Assembly: GCF_000718635.1 (NCBI RefSeq) | Contig: NZ_JOBF01000003.1 | Span: forward strand, 372,001 to 436,000 | Direction: 5' to 3' | Source: Streptomyces varsoviensis | GTDB lineage: Bacteria > Actinomycetota > Actinomycetes > Streptomycetales > Streptomycetaceae | Length of the DNA stretch: 64,000 bases | Part shown: piece by piece, positions 43,703-51,527 of the stretch | How the letters are laid out: every line of letters starts with the position of its first letter | Numbering within the stretch: position 1 is the first letter of the stretch | Made by a program: the position numbers and the translations under genes | Notes under the pieces: model-generated | Seen by the model: the letters and a program-made list of their open reading frames with translations, nothing else | What the model was told of the DNA's origin: nothing | Database searches by the model: none

Positions 43703-45019
43703 GTGAGTCTCCGTCCAGATGCCCCCGAAGCCGCCCGGGCCGATGCCCCCGCAGACCGTCTGGTCGCCTGGGCGGCCCGTAACGCCACGCTGCTCCTGGT
43801 CCTGCCGCTGCTCGCATACGCCGCGTTCAACTGTTTCAACCCTCTGGCGCGCAACAACGGCATGGACCTCGACGTCTACCGGGCCGCAGGGCAGGTCGTA
43901 CGCGACGGCGGCTCGCTGTACGCCGACCCGGTGACCGATCTGAACTACAACTACACGCCGTTCGCGGCGCTGCTGTTCGTACCGATGACCGTGGTTCCGC
44001 CGGAGGCGCTGCGCGTCCTGTGGCTCGTCCTCAATATGGCGTTGCTCGTCTACATCATCGCCACCGCGCTCTCCTTGATCGGAACAAGACTGGGCAGTCG
44101 GCTGCTGCGGGCCTCGATCGGGCTCGCCGGGCTCATGTTGTGGCTCCAGCCGGTCACCTGGGGCATGGTCCTGGGACAGGTGAACGTGGTGCTGGCCGCC
44201 GTGCTCCTCTGGGACGGCAAGACCGCTCCGGACTCCGCGTCGCACAAGTGGTACCGGGGCATCATGATCGGCGTCGCCACCGGCATCAGACTGACCCCCG
44301 GGCTCTTCATCGTCTACCTGCTGACGATCAGAAGGACGCGTACCGCCCTCATGGCGTGTGCCGGCTTCTTCGGGACCGTCGCGGTGGGCTTCGTCGCGCT
44401 GCCCCATCAGTCCCTCTGGTACTGGCAGGGGCACTTCGCAGACGTCCACCATATCGACGGCGACAACCACGACCGCGATGTCCAGTCGCTGGCGGCGACC
44501 ATGTCCCGGCTGCTGGACCGCGACCAGCCGCCCACAGCGCTCTGGCTGATCCTGGCCTGCCTGCTCGGGGCGGTGGGGCTCGCGGCGGCCGCAAGGGCGC
44601 ATCGACGGGGATACACCCTGCTGGGGCTCGCTCTGTGCGGACTCACGGCCGAGGCGGTCTCACCGTTCTCGTGGAGTCACCACTGGGTCTGGCTGGTGCC
44701 CGCCACCTTGATCCTGGTGACTCACGCGACAGGTCGCTCCCGCCGGTACCTCTTCCTCACCGTGGCCTCGACGGCGATATGTCTGGCGGCATGGCCACTG
44801 GGTTACCTCACACATGACCGGCTCGGCCCCATCCTCGGTGCGCTGGCGCTGCCCGTCGTGCCGCCGCTCGACGTGATCTACGGAAATCTGTATCTGTGGC
44901 TCTACCTGGGGACGGTGATCGCCACTCTGTTCCTGCGCGACAGAAAGTCGCTCGCCCCCTCCTGGTCACACAACCGAATCGCGACGGACCCGGACCTCGA
45001 CAACAGCGGCCGCACATAG
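43703..45019 (+). CDS. GT87 (DUF2029) polyprenyl-phosphate-dependent glycosyltransferase
   Basis: A 438-residue membrane protein with about ten helices. GTG 43703 has AAGGAG 12 bases upstream. GT87 landmarks are an acidic first loop (NNGMDLDVYRAAGQVV), DPVTDLNYNYTPFAALLF, LGQVNVVLAAVLLWDG and PFSWSHHWVWLVPATL. GT87 enzymes transfer mannose from polyprenyl-phosphate-mannose to envelope glycans on the outer side of the membrane. With the GT2-GtrA fusion in the divergent operon, a lipid-linked sugar donor could be made and used within this locus. Confidence 0.87.
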   Translation: MSLRPDAPEAARADAPADRLVAWAARNATLLLVLPLLAYAAFNCFNPLARNNGMDLDVYRAAGQVVRDGGSLYADPVTDLNYNYTPFAALLFVPMTVVPPEALRVLWLVLNMALLVYIIATALSLIGTRLGSRLLRASIGLAGLMLWLQPVTWGMVLGQVNVVLAAVLLWDGKTAPDSASHKWYRGIMIGVATGIRLTPGLFIVYLLTIRRTRTALMACAGFFGTVAVGFVALPHQSLWYWQGHFADVHHIDGDNHDRDVQSLAATMSRLLDRDQPPTALWLILACLLGAVGLAAAARAHRRGYTLLGLALCGLTAEAVSPFSWSHHWVWLVPATLILVTHATGRSRRYLFLTVASTAICLAAWPLGYLTHDRLGPILGALALPVVPPLDVIYGNLYLWLYLGTVIATLFLRDRKSLAPSWSHNRIATDPDLDNSGRT

Positions 45020-45040
45020 CGCTCACCCAAGCGTCGCTGC

Positions 45041-45126
45041 CGGTGTCGCTACCACTGCTGCCGCTGCTGCCGGCGCTGCCGGCGCTGCCGGCGCTGCCGG
45101 CGCTGCCGTCGCTGCCGTCGAGTCCA
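45041..45126. repeat. GCTGCCGGC 9-bp tandem repeat
   Basis: About eight copies of GCTGCCGGC and its variants GCTGCCGTC/GCTACCACT fill most of the 111-bp gap between the convergent GT87 and TPP-enzyme genes. No hairpin terminator is seen. Confidence 0.85.
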
Positions 45127-45130
45127 CCGT

Positions 45131-46807
45131 TCAGGATGGCTGGAGGATCGCTTCGATGAGGTGGGGGCCGGGGGTGGCCAGTGCGGCGGTGAATTGTTCG
45201 GCTAGTTCGGTCGTGCTTGTGGCGCGGGTCGCGGGGACACCCATGCCGGTGGCTACGGCGGTGAAGTCGATGTCCGGGCGGCTGAGGTCGAAGAGGGCAC
45301 TGGCGGCCGGGCCCGCCTGATTGCCGCCGACACGGTCCAGTTCGGCGCGGAGGATCGCGTAGGAGCGGTTGTTGAGGATGACGGTGGTCACGTCGAGGTT
45401 CTCGCGGGCCTGGGTCCACAGCCCCGAGATGGTGTAGAGCGCGCTGCCATCGGCTTGCAGGCAGACGACGGGCCGCTCGGGGCACGCGATGGCCGCGCCG
45501 GCGGCCACGGGGATGCCCTGCCCGATGGCGAGGCCGGTCAGCCCGAGTACGTCGTGCGGCGCGGAGTCGGCGGTCGCCGGGGCGAGGGTGTTCATCCCCT
45601 CGGTGATGGACTCGTCGACGACGATCGCTTCCTCTGGAAGCAGGGAGCCGATGAAGCGCGCCCAATTCCCCGTGCACAACGGCTCGTTCACGAGGGAAGG
45701 CGAAGCACCCTGCGCCGCCGGCAGGCCGGCGACGGCGCCCAGCTCAACGCCACCCGCCCCGAGGGCGTCCGCCCCAACGCCATCAGACGCGAGGACATCC
45801 GACTCGACGACATCCGGCGCAACGACCTCTGCCAATTCCATCAACGCGCCGACGACATCGAAGCCCGCGTCCGGTACGAACCGGTGCACGCGCGTTCCCG
45901 GCGGAGTGAGCAGGCCCGGGCGGCCCGGATAGGCGAACGACGCCACTGGTTCGCGCGCTCCGACGAGGATCAGGTGCTTGATGCCTGCCAGTTGCTGGTT
46001 GACGGCTTCGGCGCGGTAGCCGAGGGGCTGGATCGCCGGTACGCCCGTACCGCGCCGCAACCGGGCAGGCCAGGTGGGGCAGAAGGCGGCGGTTCCGGTG
46101 GCCTTCCGTATTCGGGCGGCGGCGCGCAGGCCGCGCTCGCTCAGTCCGGCGCCGTCGATCAGCAGCGCGACGGGCTCGGGCCCGGCGACCAGTGCCGCTG
46201 CGGCTTCCACGTCGGCGGGGGCTACGGACCGCAGCGGCGGCGCCGGGAGGCGCGGCGCGGGCGGGGTGCTCTCCCCCCAGGAGAGATCGGCCGCCATGAT
46301 GAGGGTGGAGATCGCACCGGAGGTGCCAGTACGGGACCGGTCCGCGACGTCCGGCCCCCCGGCGCTCAGCGCCGCCGCCACGGCGGCAGCGGTGTCGGGT
46401 CCGATATCCGCCGAGGTTATCGGCCGGCGCACCCAGTGGGAGACGGTCGTGGCCGCGGCGTCGATGTCGGACTCCAGGGGCGAGTCGAGCGGCTTGTGCG
46501 AACGGGCGTGGTCGCCGACGACGTTGACCACGGGCGTGCGCGCCCGCCGGGCGTTGTGGAGGTTCGCCAGCCCGTTGGCCAGGCCGGGGCCGAGGTGGAG
46601 CAGGGTCGCGGCCGGTCGGCCGGTCATACGGGCGTAGCCATCGGCGGCCCCGGTCGCCACCCCTTCGAACAGGCACAGCACGCCCCGCATGGCCGGATGG
46701 CGGTCGAGCGCCGCCACGAACTGCATCTCCGACGTACCGGGATTGGCGAAGCAGACGTCCACGCCGTTGTTGAGCAGCGTGCGCAGAACCGTCTCGGCAC
46801 CGTTCAT
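45131..46807 (-). CDS. Thiamine-diphosphate-dependent acetolactate-synthase-like enzyme
   Basis: A 558-residue protein starting ATG 46807. The N-terminal pyrimidine-binding domain has the catalytic Glu in LFEGVATGAADGYAR and the C-terminal diphosphate domain has QADGSALYTI...VILNNRSYAIL. It belongs to the AHAS/benzoylformate-decarboxylase group often called acetolactate synthase large subunit. No small regulatory subunit gene is adjacent, so biosynthetic AHAS is unlikely; a 2-keto acid decarboxylase or carboligase is more probable. A Val/Ala/Gly-rich insertion at about residues 340-385 arises from short repeats (GVGADALGAGGVELGAV). Palindromes lie upstream of the gene. Confidence 0.83.
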   Translation of the reverse strand: MNGAETVLRTLLNNGVDVCFANPGTSEMQFVAALDRHPAMRGVLCLFEGVATGAADGYARMTGRPAATLLHLGPGLANGLANLHNARRARTPVVNVVGDHARSHKPLDSPLESDIDAAATTVSHWVRRPITSADIGPDTAAAVAAALSAGGPDVADRSRTGTSGAISTLIMAADLSWGESTPPAPRLPAPPLRSVAPADVEAAAALVAGPEPVALLIDGAGLSERGLRAAARIRKATGTAAFCPTWPARLRRGTGVPAIQPLGYRAEAVNQQLAGIKHLILVGAREPVASFAYPGRPGLLTPPGTRVHRFVPDAGFDVVGALMELAEVVAPDVVESDVLASDGVGADALGAGGVELGAVAGLPAAQGASPSLVNEPLCTGNWARFIGSLLPEEAIVVDESITEGMNTLAPATADSAPHDVLGLTGLAIGQGIPVAAGAAIACPERPVVCLQADGSALYTISGLWTQARENLDVTTVILNNRSYAILRAELDRVGGNQAGPAASALFDLSRPDIDFTAVATGMGVPATRATSTTELAEQFTAALATPGPHLIEAILQPS

Positions 46808-46847
46808 AGAAGCTGGTCGCCTTCCGCTGCGCCTTTTGAAACTGTTG

Positions 46848-46880
46848 ACATGTGTCGACATGTAATGACACGTGATGTCG
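46848..46880. promoter_or_regulatory. ACATGT/GTCGAC palindrome cluster upstream of the TPP enzyme
   Basis: ACATGTGTCGACATGT (46848-46863) holds two ACATGT palindromes 4 bp apart around GTCGAC, followed by TGACACGTGATGTC. The density of symmetric half-sites about 40-70 bp before the start codon suggests an operator, possibly GntR-type. No -10/-35 pair was confidently placed. Confidence 0.4.
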
Positions 46881-47489
46881 CGCCGTCAGAGGCCGGCCCC
46901 CCACCCCGCCGCCACAGCGGCTGGAACGCGGGCCACGCGGCAGGGACTGGAACGGGCGGGTGTCACCCTTCGCTTACTTGACCCGGTTAACCTACAGCCG
47001 CACAAGCACGAGGCGATCTAACCTGTCAAATGAAACAAGGTGGTTAGGGGCAACGGTTGAGAGGCAGCAGCGGCACCCGCTGCCCGCGCTACTGGCCGAC
47101 CTCCAGAACGCACGGCGCAGGACGCAAGACGCAGGACGCTCAGTGATCGCATCGCTGACGCGGCGGGCCGAACCGGTCTGGCCGGCTACCGCGACACCGC
47201 GCCGCTCCAGAACTGTTCACGGCCTGGTGTCCGTGACCGAGTACGGCGATGATCATGTGGGGGGCCTGGCGGAGCTTGGCCATGAAAGCCGACGCACCTG
47301 CTCCAGATGCCCGGCCTGGGCGCCGCAGGTGCGGCGGGCGGCCGGCCAGGTCAGTACGGGAGCCCCGCTCGCGGCGGCACGCGGCGCGACCGAACGGACT
47401 GAGCGGCCGGCCATTACCGAGGGACTTGCCGACCCTTGAACGGTCTCCGCGGCCCCTGGACGGCCACCCGATCTTGCTCGGGGGCGAAA
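46881..47489. other. 600-bp interval without a supported gene
   Basis: A plus-strand open frame from 46960 exists but has no ribosome-binding site, family motif or consistent codon bias, so it is not called. Three GGTTA-type motifs occur: the palindrome GGTTAACC (46985-46992) and an inverted repeat with arms CTAACC (47018-47023) and GGTTAG (47042-47047). This may be a regulator operator left from, or belonging to, a decayed gene. Confidence 0.5.
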
Positions 47490-47524
47490 ACGAGGGCCGC
47501 CACGCTGTGCGTGGCGGCCCTCGT
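47490..47524 (-). terminator. Rho-independent terminator of the CAU tRNA
   Basis: A perfect 15-bp stem (47490-47504 with 47510-47524) and 5-nt loop, followed on the minus strand by TTTTCG. It lies 47 bp after the 3' end of the tRNA gene. Confidence 0.9.
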
Positions 47525-47571
47525 GGTGACGTTCGTGCAGGTCAGAACGTTTCTGCACCGCAAAGAAGCGG

Positions 47572-47645
47572 TGGGGCGGGTGGGACTCGAACCCACGGCC
47601 GACGGATTATGAGTCCGCTGCTCTAACCGGCTGAGCTACCGCCCC
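47572..47645 (-). tRNA. tRNA with CAU anticodon (Met elongator or Ile2)
   Basis: A 74-base cloverleaf, anticodon CAU at 47611-47609, with a GGGGCGG/CCGCCCC acceptor stem, TAGCTCAG D-arm and GGTTCGAGTCC T-arm; CCA is not encoded. A G1-C72 pair rules out the initiator type. With a CAU anticodon it is either elongator tRNA-Met or the tRNA-Ile2 that is modified to lysidine and reads AUA; sequence by eye does not decide. It is transcribed with its own terminator. Confidence 0.9.
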
Positions 47646-47793
47646 GTAACGGCGCGTCGCGTACATCTGTGCGCGCCGTCTGCCGCAGCATAGCCGGTCA
47701 TACGATCTGCTGCCCCTGAGGGTCCGCATCGTGTGACCAGCCTGTCCTTGAGGATGCCGATCAGGGCCGCGGCGGTTCCACGGCATACGAAAA

Positions 47794-47812
47794 AGGACCC
47801 CTGAGGGGTCCT
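47794..47812 (-). terminator. Rho-independent terminator of the tRNA-Asn pair
   Basis: Stem AGGACCCC/GGGGTCCT with a 3-nt loop, followed on the minus strand by TTTTTCG. It sits 10 bp past the second tRNA-Asn. Confidence 0.92.
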
Positions 47813-47822
47813 CTCCGTCCTG

Positions 47823-47895
47823 CTCCCCCGACTGGACTCGAACCAGTAACCCTCCGGTTAACAGCCGAATGCTCTGCCAATTGAGCTACAGGGGA
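47823..47895 (-). tRNA. tRNA-Asn (GUU), copy 1
   Basis: A 73-base cloverleaf. The anticodon GTT is at 47862-47860 on the minus strand. D-arm TAGCTCAATTGG and T-arm GGTTCGAGTCC are standard; acceptor TCCCCTG pairs with CGGGGGA including one T-G pair. It differs from the second copy only at a few positions of the anticodon stem and variable loop. The CCA end is not encoded. Confidence 0.95.
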
Positions 47896-47900
47896 TCGAG

Positions 47901-47973
47901 CTCCCCCGACTGGACTCGAACCAGTAACCTGCCGGTTAACAGCCGGCTGCTCTGCCAATTGAGCTACAGGGGA
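47901..47973 (-). tRNA. tRNA-Asn (GUU), copy 2
   Basis: A 73-base near-duplicate of the downstream tRNA-Asn, separated from it by 5 bp, with anticodon GTT at 47940-47938. The two are co-transcribed and end at the shared terminator. The anticodon stem is GCCGG/CCGGC, stronger than that of copy 1. Confidence 0.95.
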
Positions 47974-48283
47974 TTGCTCTGTGTGCCTCGAATGCACCCG
48001 GGTCCGGGCTTCCGGACGGCGTGCGCTCGCTGCGACACATACATTAGCGCAAGCAGGGGGGTGCTCCGCCAATCGGTATCCGTGAGTGACCTACGGCCAC
48101 GACGGGTAGGCGCGCAGCACCGCCGACGCGGGTCGTCGTCGCCCGGAGGCGGTCCAGGACCCGGAAGGGGTCTCGGTATACGAGGTACCTAAGTGTCTGG
48201 GTGTCTGAGTAGCCGAGTATCCCGGGTGTCCCGGGCGTCTCGGGCATGATCGAATGCGGTTCGACGCGAAGAAGGGTGGAGCG

Positions 48284-48571
48284 ATGCGCTACCGGCTGAC
48301 ATTCATCACCGGAGCAGTCGTCGGGTACGTGCTCGGCACGCGAGCCGGACGGGAACGGTACGAGCAGTTGCGCAAGGCCGCACAGCGGGTCGCGCAGAAC
48401 CCGGCGGTGCGCAATACCGCCGAGTCCGCCGCGCAGAACGGCCGGGCCGTGGCCGCCAAGGCGTTCGGCGCCGTCGGCGACCGGCTGCCGGGCCCGGTGA
48501 GCGAGCGGGTGCGCTCGCTGCGGGAGCAGCGGACCCCGGCGGGCGACGACTGGGGCACCAGCAACACGTGA
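48284..48571 (+). CDS. YtxH-domain small membrane-associated protein
   Basis: A 95-residue protein; ATG 48284 has GGTGGAG five bases upstream. The N-terminus RYRLTFITGAVVGYVLGTRAG is a short membrane or glycine-zipper segment, and the rest is an amphipathic helix region (ERYEQLRKAAQRVAQN), as in YtxH-like proteins found before the FGGY kinase gene in Streptomyces. Function in the family is poorly defined, perhaps stress-related. It is followed by the kinase gene after 30 bp. Confidence 0.78.
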   Translation: MRYRLTFITGAVVGYVLGTRAGRERYEQLRKAAQRVAQNPAVRNTAESAAQNGRAVAAKAFGAVGDRLPGPVSERVRSLREQRTPAGDDWGTSNT

Positions 48572-48601
48572 CGCTCGGGCCATAAGGCAAAATCGGGCCC
48601 C

Positions 48602-50053
48602 ATGGGCATAGTCGCCGGATTGGACAGTTCTTCCGACAGCACGCGCATCGTCGTCTGCGACACGGACACGGGCGCCGTGCTGAAGCAGGGTTACGCGCCG
48701 CACCCCGCCGACTCCGACGGGGACCCGCAGGCGTGGCTGATGTCACTGGGCGAGGCCGCCGCGGGCGGGTTGCTGGAGGGTGTGCAGGCCATCGGGGTCG
48801 CCGCGCAGCAGCAAGGGCTGCTCGCGCTGGACGCCGGCGGGGTGCTCGTACGCCCGGCCATGCTCGGCAACAACAAGCGGGTGCAGTCGGCGGCCGCCGA
48901 CCTCACCGACGCGCTCGGCGGGCGCGCGGCGTGGGCGCAGGCCGTCGGCTCCGTGCCGCAGGCGGGCCAGCCGGTCGCCAAGCTGCGCTGGCTGGCGCGC
49001 AACGAGCCGGAGGCCGCGAAGCGGGCCGCGATGCTGCTGCAGCCGCACGACTGGCTGGTGTGGCAGTTGCTGGGGCGGCCGGTGCGGCGGACCACGGACC
49101 GGGGCGCCGCCTCCGGTACCGGCTACTGGTCGGCGGCGACCGGCCAGTGGCGGCCCGACCTGGTGGAGCTGGCGCTGGGGCACTCGGCCGCCCTCCCGGA
49201 GGTCCTCGGCCCGTGCGAGCCCGCCGGGCACACGCCCGAAGGGCTGCTGATCTCCGCCGGCACCGGCGAGACGATGGCCGCCGCCTTCGGGCTCGGCGTC
49301 GGGCCCGGCGACGCGGTGATCTCGCTGGGCGCCTCCGGCTCGGTCTTCTCCGTGCACCACGAGGCGCTGGTGGATTCGACGGGCACCATCACCTCGTTCG
49401 CCGACGCGACCGGCATGCACCTGCCCGTCGTGCACACCCTCAACGCGGTACGGGCGCTGCGCGGCACCGCCGAACTCCTCGGCACCGACCTCGACGGCCT
49501 CTCGGAACTGGCCCTCGCCTCCACCCCCGGCGCCTCCGGCCTCGTCCTGCTCCCCTACCTCGAAGGCGAGCGCACCCCCCATCTCCCGCACACCGCGGGC
49601 ACGTTGGCGGGGCTGCGCCGCGAGAGCATGAAGCCGGAGCACCTGGCCCGAGCCGCCTTCGAGGGCATGCTGTGCGGGCTCACGGACGCGCTGGACGTAC
49701 TGCGCGGCCGGGGCGTCGAGGTGCGGCGGGTGTTCCTGCTGGGCGCGGCGGCCGGGCTGCCGGCCGTACGGGCGGTGGCCCCCGCGCTCTTCGGCGCGCA
49801 GGTCGTCGTCCCGCAGCCCGCGGACTACACCGCGATCGGCGCCGCCCGGCAGGCGGCGTGGGCGCTGGGCGCGCAGCAGGGCACCCTCTCGCCGCACGAG
49901 CCGCCGCGCTGGCCCGCCGCCACCAGTGAAGTCTTCGACCCGGGCGAGGAGTTGGCGGTCGGCCGGGCGGTGCGCCAGCAGTACGCGGCGGTACGCGACG
50001 AGATCCACCCGGGCGCCTTCGACGACAGCCTGCACGGCGGCGGGGCGGCGTAG
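48602..50053 (+). CDS. FGGY-family carbohydrate kinase (xylulokinase-like)
   Basis: A 483-residue protein with the two-lobed FGGY fold. N-terminal phosphate loop region is GLDSSSDSTRIVVCD; IGVAAQQQGLLALDAGG is the sugar-binding strand; the second lobe has ISLGASGSVFSVHH and LLPYLEGERTPHLP, with GAAAGLPAVRAVAPALFG near the C-terminus. It should phosphorylate a ketose or polyol using ATP. The xylulokinase call is by family resemblance; the usual xylA partner is not seen here. Confidence 0.88.
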   Translation: MGIVAGLDSSSDSTRIVVCDTDTGAVLKQGYAPHPADSDGDPQAWLMSLGEAAAGGLLEGVQAIGVAAQQQGLLALDAGGVLVRPAMLGNNKRVQSAAADLTDALGGRAAWAQAVGSVPQAGQPVAKLRWLARNEPEAAKRAAMLLQPHDWLVWQLLGRPVRRTTDRGAASGTGYWSAATGQWRPDLVELALGHSAALPEVLGPCEPAGHTPEGLLISAGTGETMAAAFGLGVGPGDAVISLGASGSVFSVHHEALVDSTGTITSFADATGMHLPVVHTLNAVRALRGTAELLGTDLDGLSELALASTPGASGLVLLPYLEGERTPHLPHTAGTLAGLRRESMKPEHLARAAFEGMLCGLTDALDVLRGRGVEVRRVFLLGAAAGLPAVRAVAPALFGAQVVVPQPADYTAIGAARQAAWALGAQQGTLSPHEPPRWPAATSEVFDPGEELAVGRAVRQQYAAVRDEIHPGAFDDSLHGGGAA

Positions 50054-50181
50054 GCCCACACCTCGGCCGACGGCGAAGAGGCTCCGGGCCCCGGCCGGCT
50101 GCGCAGGAAGCTCCAGGTCCCCGGCCGCGGGTCCGCCCCGGCTCCACACTCCCGGCACGTCCCGTACGCATATCCCATACA

Positions 50182-50220
50182 TCTGAAGGAGGACGGCGGA
50201 TCGCCGCCGTCCACTTCAGA
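50182..50220 (+). terminator. Hairpin downstream of the FGGY kinase gene
   Basis: GGACGGCGG (50191-50199) and CCGCCGTCC (50204-50212) form a stem with ATCG loop, extended outward by TCTGAA/TTCAGA (50182-50187, 50215-50220). The remaining 50221-50319 gap holds only the leader of the TPR gene. Confidence 0.8.
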
Positions 50221-50319
50221 CGGACCCGATGACCAGCACAGGGACGGATTCGCCCCGCTCCTCGCGTCGATAGCTTCTTGATCGTCAACCGCGGCGACGA
50301 CCAGGAAGACGGTCCCGAT

Positions 50320-51504
50320 ATGCACAGTGCGTACGCCTCGACCTACGGCACGACGTACGGCAAGGCGTTTGCCCCCGAGTACCAAGGGGCCCTCGGCTCC
50401 CGGCTGTCCGTCAACACCTCCTACGAGGAAGTGCTCACCGGCGCGACCGACGAACTGCGGCGGGCGCGGACGGAGCTGGACCGGGCGCGCGCCGGTCTCG
50501 CGGTGGCCGAGGCCAACCGGCGGCTGGGGCGCGTCGAGGAGGCCGGGCGCGCGTGGCGGGAGAGCTACCGCCGGGCCCGTGGCGCCGAGGAGCCGGCGGC
50601 GATGGCGTGGGCGCTGTGGAGCGGCGGGACGCTGGCCCGTCAGTGCGGCAGGCTGCGGCTCGCCCGTCGCCTGCTGGCCGCCGCCGCCGAACTGGCCGCC
50701 CGGGCCGGGGACCGTACCGCACGCGGCTACGCGCTCGCCGGGCTCGCGGAGACCGGCCGGATACAGGGCGACTACGCGGCCGTCACGGAACTGCACGAGC
50801 GGTTACTGGCCGAGGCGCGGGCGCACGGCGAGGCGCGGCACACGGTGTGGGCGCTGGAGGGCATCGCGCAGATGAACCGCAACACCGGCGCGTACGACAC
50901 GGCGCTCGCCCAGTTCGAGGAGGCGGCGCTGATAGCCGAGGGCGCGGGCGACGCGCGCGGCCACGCCTGGGCGCTGCGCGGGGTCGCGGACGTGCTGTCG
51001 GTGCGCGGCGACACGGACCGGGCCCTGGCGCTGCTGGCGCGGGCGGCGGAGATCTGCGCGGAGCTGGAACTGGCGGGGGCGCTCGCCTACAACCTCAAGA
51101 TGCGCGGGAACGTCCTCTTCCGCGCCGGGCGGTACGCCGAGGCCGAGGAGGCGTACGCCGGGGCCCGGCGGCGGTTCCACGCCATGCGGGAGCCGCGCGG
51201 CGAGTCGCTGGCCCGGCTGGGGCTGGTCAAGGCGCGGGCGCGGATGGGGCGTGACGTGGCGCGCACCCGGCGGGACCTCGACGAGCTGCACCGGGTGTTC
51301 GACCGTATCGGGCTGCATCACGCGCGGGAGATGGTGGAGAAGTTCCGCGCGGAGCTTGCGGACGGTGCGGAGCTGGCAGACGGAGCGGGCGACGCGGAGC
51401 CGGCGGACGGCGGCGGCGGCAGCGGCAACGGCAATGCCGCGGCCGTGGAGGAGGTACCCGGGGCTCGGCCCCGGCGTTCGGCTGAGCGCCGGGCAGTCGG
51501 CTGA
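50320..51504 (+). CDS. Tetratricopeptide-repeat protein with a TTA codon
   Basis: A 394-residue protein; ATG 50320 has AGGAAG 11 bases upstream. Residues about 55-345 are TPR-like helical pairs (REEGRAWRES-type pairs, TALAQFEEAALIAEGAGDAR, EAEEAYAGARRRFHAMREP). The C-terminus is low-complexity (AELADGAELADGAGDAEPADGG). A TTA leucine codon is at 50803-50805, implying bldA dependence. It is probably a scaffold or part of a regulatory complex, but no effector domain is present. It ends 24 bp before the convergent end of hrdA. Confidence 0.78.
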   Translation: MHSAYASTYGTTYGKAFAPEYQGALGSRLSVNTSYEEVLTGATDELRRARTELDRARAGLAVAEANRRLGRVEEAGRAWRESYRRARGAEEPAAMAWALWSGGTLARQCGRLRLARRLLAAAAELAARAGDRTARGYALAGLAETGRIQGDYAAVTELHERLLAEARAHGEARHTVWALEGIAQMNRNTGAYDTALAQFEEAALIAEGAGDARGHAWALRGVADVLSVRGDTDRALALLARAAEICAELELAGALAYNLKMRGNVLFRAGRYAEAEEAYAGARRRFHAMREPRGESLARLGLVKARARMGRDVARTRRDLDELHRVFDRIGLHHAREMVEKFRAELADGAELADGAGDAEPADGGGGSGNGNAAAVEEVPGARPRRSAERRAVG

Positions 51505-51527
51505 ACGCCCGTCAGGCCGTACGCCCG

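Noticed and set aside
46960..47439. Possible 159-codon plus-strand gene after the TPP-enzyme promoter
   Set aside because: No ribosome-binding site, inconsistent codon bias, no recognisable domain.
47572..47645. Initiator tRNA-fMet
   Set aside because: The acceptor starts with a G-C pair rather than the C-A mismatch of bacterial initiator tRNAs.
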